Shown here: positions 32,336-35,000 of the stretch, piece by piece | How the letters are laid out: every line of letters starts with the position of its first letter | Position numbering within the stretch: the stretch's first letter is position 1 | Assembly (NCBI GenBank): GCA_905221605.1 | Contig: CAJNDS010002127.1 | Coordinates: 143,870 to 178,869, forward strand | Direction: 5' to 3' | Length of the DNA stretch: 35,000 nt | DNA from: Symbiodinium natans | Taxonomy: Eukaryota > Sar > Dinophyceae > Suessiales > Symbiodiniaceae | Translations under genes and position numbers: made by a program | The notes under the pieces: generated by a model | What the model was told of the DNA's origin: nothing | What the model saw: only the letters and a program-made list of their open reading frames with translations | Database searches by the model: none

Positions 32336-32602
32336 CATCCCACATAACAAATCCCTCCAACATCCTGTACCGGGCCTTACACCGGTTCCAAAAATGAACA
32401 GACTGAATTCACATGTGATGTTTTCAGAAGCAAAAGCCTGCGCAGACCCCTTCTGCAAGCGGCTGAGCCTTTGCCCGCTAAGCTTCGGTTGAGGGCTACG
32501 AGTTTCATGTGGTACGGAGTCTAAAATCACATCCTTGGCATACAAGGGGCCGCACGAAAGCCGAAGGAAGCCGCGGTTTGTGAAATAGCTCCCAAAAGGC
32601 AA
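32330..32602 (-). CDS. Possible coding segment, unknown
   Basis: An open - frame ends TAA? no: it ends at TCTAACC-side stop near 32330 and contains SYFTNRGFLRLSCGPLYAKD, then ILDSVPHETRSPQPKLSGQR and ENITCEFSLFIFGTG. Length 90 codons without ATG at a credible start. It fills the spacer between two arrays, as the other exon-like segments do. Confidence 0.28.
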   Translation of the reverse strand: MPFGSYFTNRGFLRLSCGPLYAKDVILDSVPHETRSPQPKLSGQRLSRLQKGSAQAFASENITCEFSLFIFGTGVRPGTGCWRDLLCGML

Positions 32603-32618
32603 CTGTGGACCATCTCTT

Positions 32619-32693
32619 CCCTAAACCCTAAACCCGAAGCCCTAAGCCCCAAACCCGAAGCCCTAAGCCCTAAACCCTAAACCCTAAACCGGA
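32619..32693 (-). repeat. CCCTAAA / CCCGAAG block
   Basis: CCCTAAA, CCCGAAG and CCCTAAG mixed. Confidence 0.85.
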
Positions 32694-32776
32694 GCTCTCC
32701 TTGCAAACCCTTTTGGGACAAGCGGCTGCAGATCGAGAACTGACCATGTGGCTTCGTGGGAGGCTTGGAGGCCAGG

Positions 32777-32850
32777 TAAACCCTAAACCCGAAACCCTTA
32801 ACCCTCAAAGCCTCAACCCTTAACCCCAAACCCTAAACCCTAAACCCTAA
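32777..32850 (-). repeat. Degenerate CCCTAAA block
   Basis: Irregular units with CCCTTAA and CCTCAAC. Confidence 0.78.
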
Positions 32851-32904
32851 GCGCTTCAGGCCCGGGCCATCCAGTGCTGAGCCTGCAGAGAGAGAGAGAG
32901 ATTA

Positions 32905-33015
32905 GGACTTAGGGTTTAGGGTTTAGGGTTTAGGGTTTAGGGTTTTGGTTTTTGGGTTTTAGGGTTTAGGGTTTAGGGTTTAGGATTTAGGGTTTAGGGT
33001 TTAGGGTTTAGGGTG
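32905..33015 (+). repeat. TTTAGGG array
   Basis: About 14 units around a TTTTGGTTTTTGGG slip. A GA microsatellite (32888-32901) precedes it. Confidence 0.92.
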
Positions 33016-33103
33016 CACAAGGGATCAAAAGAGTTTAGGGTTGGGGCAGGGGGGGGGAAGGGAAATCCTCAGTCCTTGATCCAAAAATCTCAGCCTTAAT
33101 CCC

Positions 33104-33247
33104 TACTTGGAGGTACAGGGTGCTTCGTAAGCAATTATACCTGTACTTATAACCCACTTATAAGTCCCTTAAAAGCCCTAATGTGGTTATGATTTGGGTT
33201 ATAAGTACAGTTATAACTGGATAATTAGTACCATGAACCTTCAAGTA
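33104..33247 (+). mobile_element. Palindromic miniature element, family A, copy 3
   Basis: 144 bp, gap-free match to the copy at 4527-4670. Flanked by AATCCC on both sides (33098-33103 and 33248-33253), a possible 6-bp target duplication. Confidence 0.85.
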
Positions 33248-33294
33248 AATCCCCGACACTAAACCCCAAACCACCGAACTCCCCCCCCCCCCAA

Positions 33295-33425
33295 ACTAAA
33301 CCCTGAACCCTGAACCTCAAACCCTTAACCCAAGGACCCTGATCCCTAAACCCTCATGCTCCGAACCCTCCCTAAACCCTAAACCCTAAACCCTAAACCC
33401 TAAACCCTAAACCCTAAACCCTCAA
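33295..33425 (-). repeat. Degenerate then regular CCCTAAA array
   Basis: CCCTGAA and irregular words, then seven perfect CCCTAAA. A C run precedes it (33280-33291). Confidence 0.9.
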
Positions 33426-33552
33426 GACCAGGATGGCTCCAGCTGGTTTTCCGCGCGCCTGCTGGAGCAAGTCCTCCGCCTTCTCGTTCTGCTGCCCTTC
33501 TGCCAGGGCCGCTCGCGCCTCTGCTGGCAGCTGTGGGATTCAGACTATCTTG
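33426..33552. other. GC-rich exon-like spacer, unassigned
   Basis: Open on both strands. Its CTGCTGGAGC and GCTGGCAGCTG words suggest coding, but no frame stood out. Confidence 0.3.
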
Positions 33553-33690
33553 GGGTTTAGGGTCTAGGGCTTAGGGCTTAGGGCTTAGGGCTTAGAGCTT
33601 AGGGCTTAGGGCTTAGGGCTTAGGGTTTAGGGTTTAGGGCTTAGGTTCTAGGGCTTAGGGGCTTAGGGTTTAGGGTTTAGGGTTTAGGGC
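33553..33690 (+). repeat. TTAGGGC / TTTAGGG array
   Basis: Mostly TTAGGGC in a run of nine or more, then TTTAGGG. Confidence 0.92.
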
Positions 33691-33783
33691 TTGGGATGGA
33701 GGACTTGGGGGTTCAGGGATTCAAAGCTTGGGATTTGGGATCTAGGGGATCCAGGGACTGCTGGGTCTAGAGGTTTTCTTGGG

Positions 33784-33872
33784 GTTTCAGGGTATAGCTG
33801 TCTAGGGGAATTCTTTGGGTTTCAGAGTATAGCTATCTGGGGGGTGTTTTGGGTTTCAGACTATAGCTATCT
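33784..33872 (+). repeat. Three tandem copies of a 35-40-bp unit
   Basis: GGGTTTCAGGGTATAGCTGT, TTTCAGAGTATAGCTATCTG and TTTCAGACTATAGCTATCTT begin successive copies. Confidence 0.8.
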
Positions 33873-33929
33873 TGGGCTTGAGGGCCTGGCACTGGTCAGG
33901 GATGAGCCTCATCCACAGCTTGAAATCAT

Positions 33930-34130
33930 GTGCACAATGACAAATCGATTGTTGAGTTTCATGTTTGTCTTGAAGGTAGAATAGAAAGTTGCCTGCTTTG
34001 TCACGATTATAAAAGTTCCGTGGATCTTGGGATGGCCAGTATTGCAAAAGAATCTACATACAACTCCCCCGTTGACCGGAAGTATGTGAGCTGTGTTCCC
34101 TATGACTCCGTGAACCTTCGTAGGGTTTAG
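33930..34130 (+). CDS. Possible coding segment, unknown
   Basis: The + frame reads HNDKSIVEFHVCLEGRIESC, then CHDYKSSVDLGMASIAKEST and SPVDRKYVSCVPYDSVNLR up to a TTTAGGG array. It has balanced composition and four to five Cys, but starts without ATG. The - frame is also open over the same stretch. Confidence 0.33.
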   Translation: MHNDKSIVEFHVCLEGRIESCLLCHDYKSSVDLGMASIAKESTYNSPVDRKYVSCVPYDSVNLRRV

Positions 34131-34299
34131 GGTTTCGGGTTTAGGGCTTATAGGATTTAGGGTTTTGGCTGAACCTTCATAGCATTCATAGGGTTTAGGG
34201 TTTAAAGGGTTTTCATGGTCAGCTAGGTCCTTCTTGAATCCTGAACCCCTAAAGCCCGAACCCGCTGCAAACACAAACTCCCCAACCCCCCCCACCCCA

Positions 34300-34375
34300 C
34301 CACCCCACCCCGTCCCCATAAACCCCCTGCCAACCCCCACCCCCCCCCCCCCCAAAAAAAAAAGAATAATTATAA
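34300..34375. repeat. C/A-rich low-complexity tract
   Basis: CCCCACC words, a C run at about 34340-34353 and an A run at 34354-34363. Confidence 0.85.
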
Positions 34376-34479
34376 AATAACAGAAAATTAAAACCCAAAA
34401 CGCTCCCAAACTTCCCCCTAAAACCCCCTGGACCCCTTCGTCGTTGCAAAAGGCAGGCTGTGTTGCGGGGCCGGGGGTG

Positions 34480-34545
34480 TATGGTAAAACCCCAAACCCT
34501 AAACCCCAAATCCTAAACCCTAACCCTAAAACCCCTAACCCAATG
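34480..34545 (-). repeat. Degenerate CCCTAAA block
   Basis: CCCCAAA, CCCTAAA and shortened CCCTAA units. The following CCCCAAAAC-type sequence (34546-34670) is low complexity with no gene seen. Confidence 0.78.
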
Positions 34546-34763
34546 CCCCAAACCCCCGAAGCCTTCAACCTTGACCCCACACCATGAAACCCAAAATCCC
34601 CACACCCTGCCCCAATACCCCTAGACCCCCAAAACCCGAAGCCCCAAAACCAAACCAACAGCCCCAACCTCTTCGTTGTAGAGGTGAGCCAACTTCCGTG
34701 CTACCTCCGACGATTCTGCTAAGGTGGTGAACAGGCAGAGGGCTTGGGGCAAAGGTTTTGGTT

Positions 34764-34910
34764 GGTTTAGGGTTTAGGGTTTGGGGTTTGGGTTTAGGGT
34801 TTAGGGTTTAGGGTTTAGGGTTTAGGGTTTAGGGTTTAGGGTTTAGGGTTTAGGGTTTAGGGTTTAGGGTTTAGGGTTTAGGGTTTAGGGTTTAGGGTTT
34901 AGGGCTTGGG
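34764..34910 (+). repeat. TTTAGGG array
   Basis: About 20 units with TTTGGGG and a shortened TTTGGG at the left. Confidence 0.95.
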
Positions 34911-35000
34911 TTTAGAGTAACCTTCCTGAACCCTAACCTTCCTAAGCCTGTACTTCCTGCACCCTAAGCCCTGACCATCCCACACTGCCTACACTTCCTA

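Noticed and set aside
33909-34667. 252-codon - frame
   Set aside because: Its first two thirds translate telomere-like and C/A-rich DNA (Gly/Phe/Trp-rich). Only the part over 33909-34120 could be coding, and the + frame there is equally good.
1-35000. CRISPR-like regularity of repeats and spacers
   Set aside because: Spacers vary from about 30 to several hundred bases, arrays are multi-unit tandem repeats in both orientations, and no cas-like gene exists. The DNA is eukaryotic in character.
1-35000. Dinoflagellate spliced-leader sequence or gene
   Set aside because: No match to the leader's TTTTGGCTCAAG end was noticed on either strand, so the dinoflagellate assignment stays inferential.

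Overview
The window is eukaryotic nuclear DNA built on an unusual plan. Roughly 90-100 blocks of plant/protist-type telomeric repeat (TTTAGGG on the + strand, or its complement CCCTAAA, and close variants) are scattered over the whole 35 kb. Their orientation switches dozens of times, and they are separated by unique, mostly GC-rich stretches of about 50-400 bases. No rRNA, tRNA or CRISPR array was recognised. The best guess for the host is a dinoflagellate or another alveolate protist. The support is TTTAGGG-type repeats, candidate introns with GC-AG and GA-AG borders as well as GT-AG, intron-like miniature transposons (introners), and an AT-rich mitochondrial cytochrome b fragment of alveolate character. 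This is inference and not proven.

The unique stretches between arrays often read as small exons, and in-frame joins can be drawn across the arrays. The best models are: a + strand gene at about 4163-5361; a complete two-exon gene for a small two-helix membrane protein on the - strand (12852-13350); a neighbouring - strand gene with a related intron (12328-12713); a + strand gene at 13463-14069 ending in a stop; and a possible leucine-heptad coiled-coil pair on the - strand at 14621-15240. In these models telomeric repeat makes up much or all of the intron. Antisense frames are often open in this GC-rich DNA and splice sites were chosen by eye, so every model needs transcript data.

Layout: 1-2030 dense arrays with short spacers; 2030-3430 palindromic miniature elements around a secreted-protein-like gene with a Thr-rich exon (- strand); 3490-5400 the + gene; 5400-11990 arrays of several variant units with little recognisable coding; 11990-15510 the richest exon-like region; 15510-24330 mostly arrays, including pure TTCAGGG, TTTGGGG, TTTAAGGG, CCCCTAAA and CCCTAAGT blocks; 24735-26615 a 15-bp GC-rich minisatellite that contains the cytochrome b fragment and a miniature inverted-repeat element; 26950-35000 arrays again, with a good 112-codon ORF at 27961-28299.

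Two processes seem to have shaped the window. (1) Telomeric repeats were inserted into pre-existing sequence: several arrays are bracketed by direct repeats of 10-20 bp that look like target-site duplications. (2) Miniature elements with terminal inverted repeats and 4-bp duplications were inserted, at least some of them where they could be spliced as introns.
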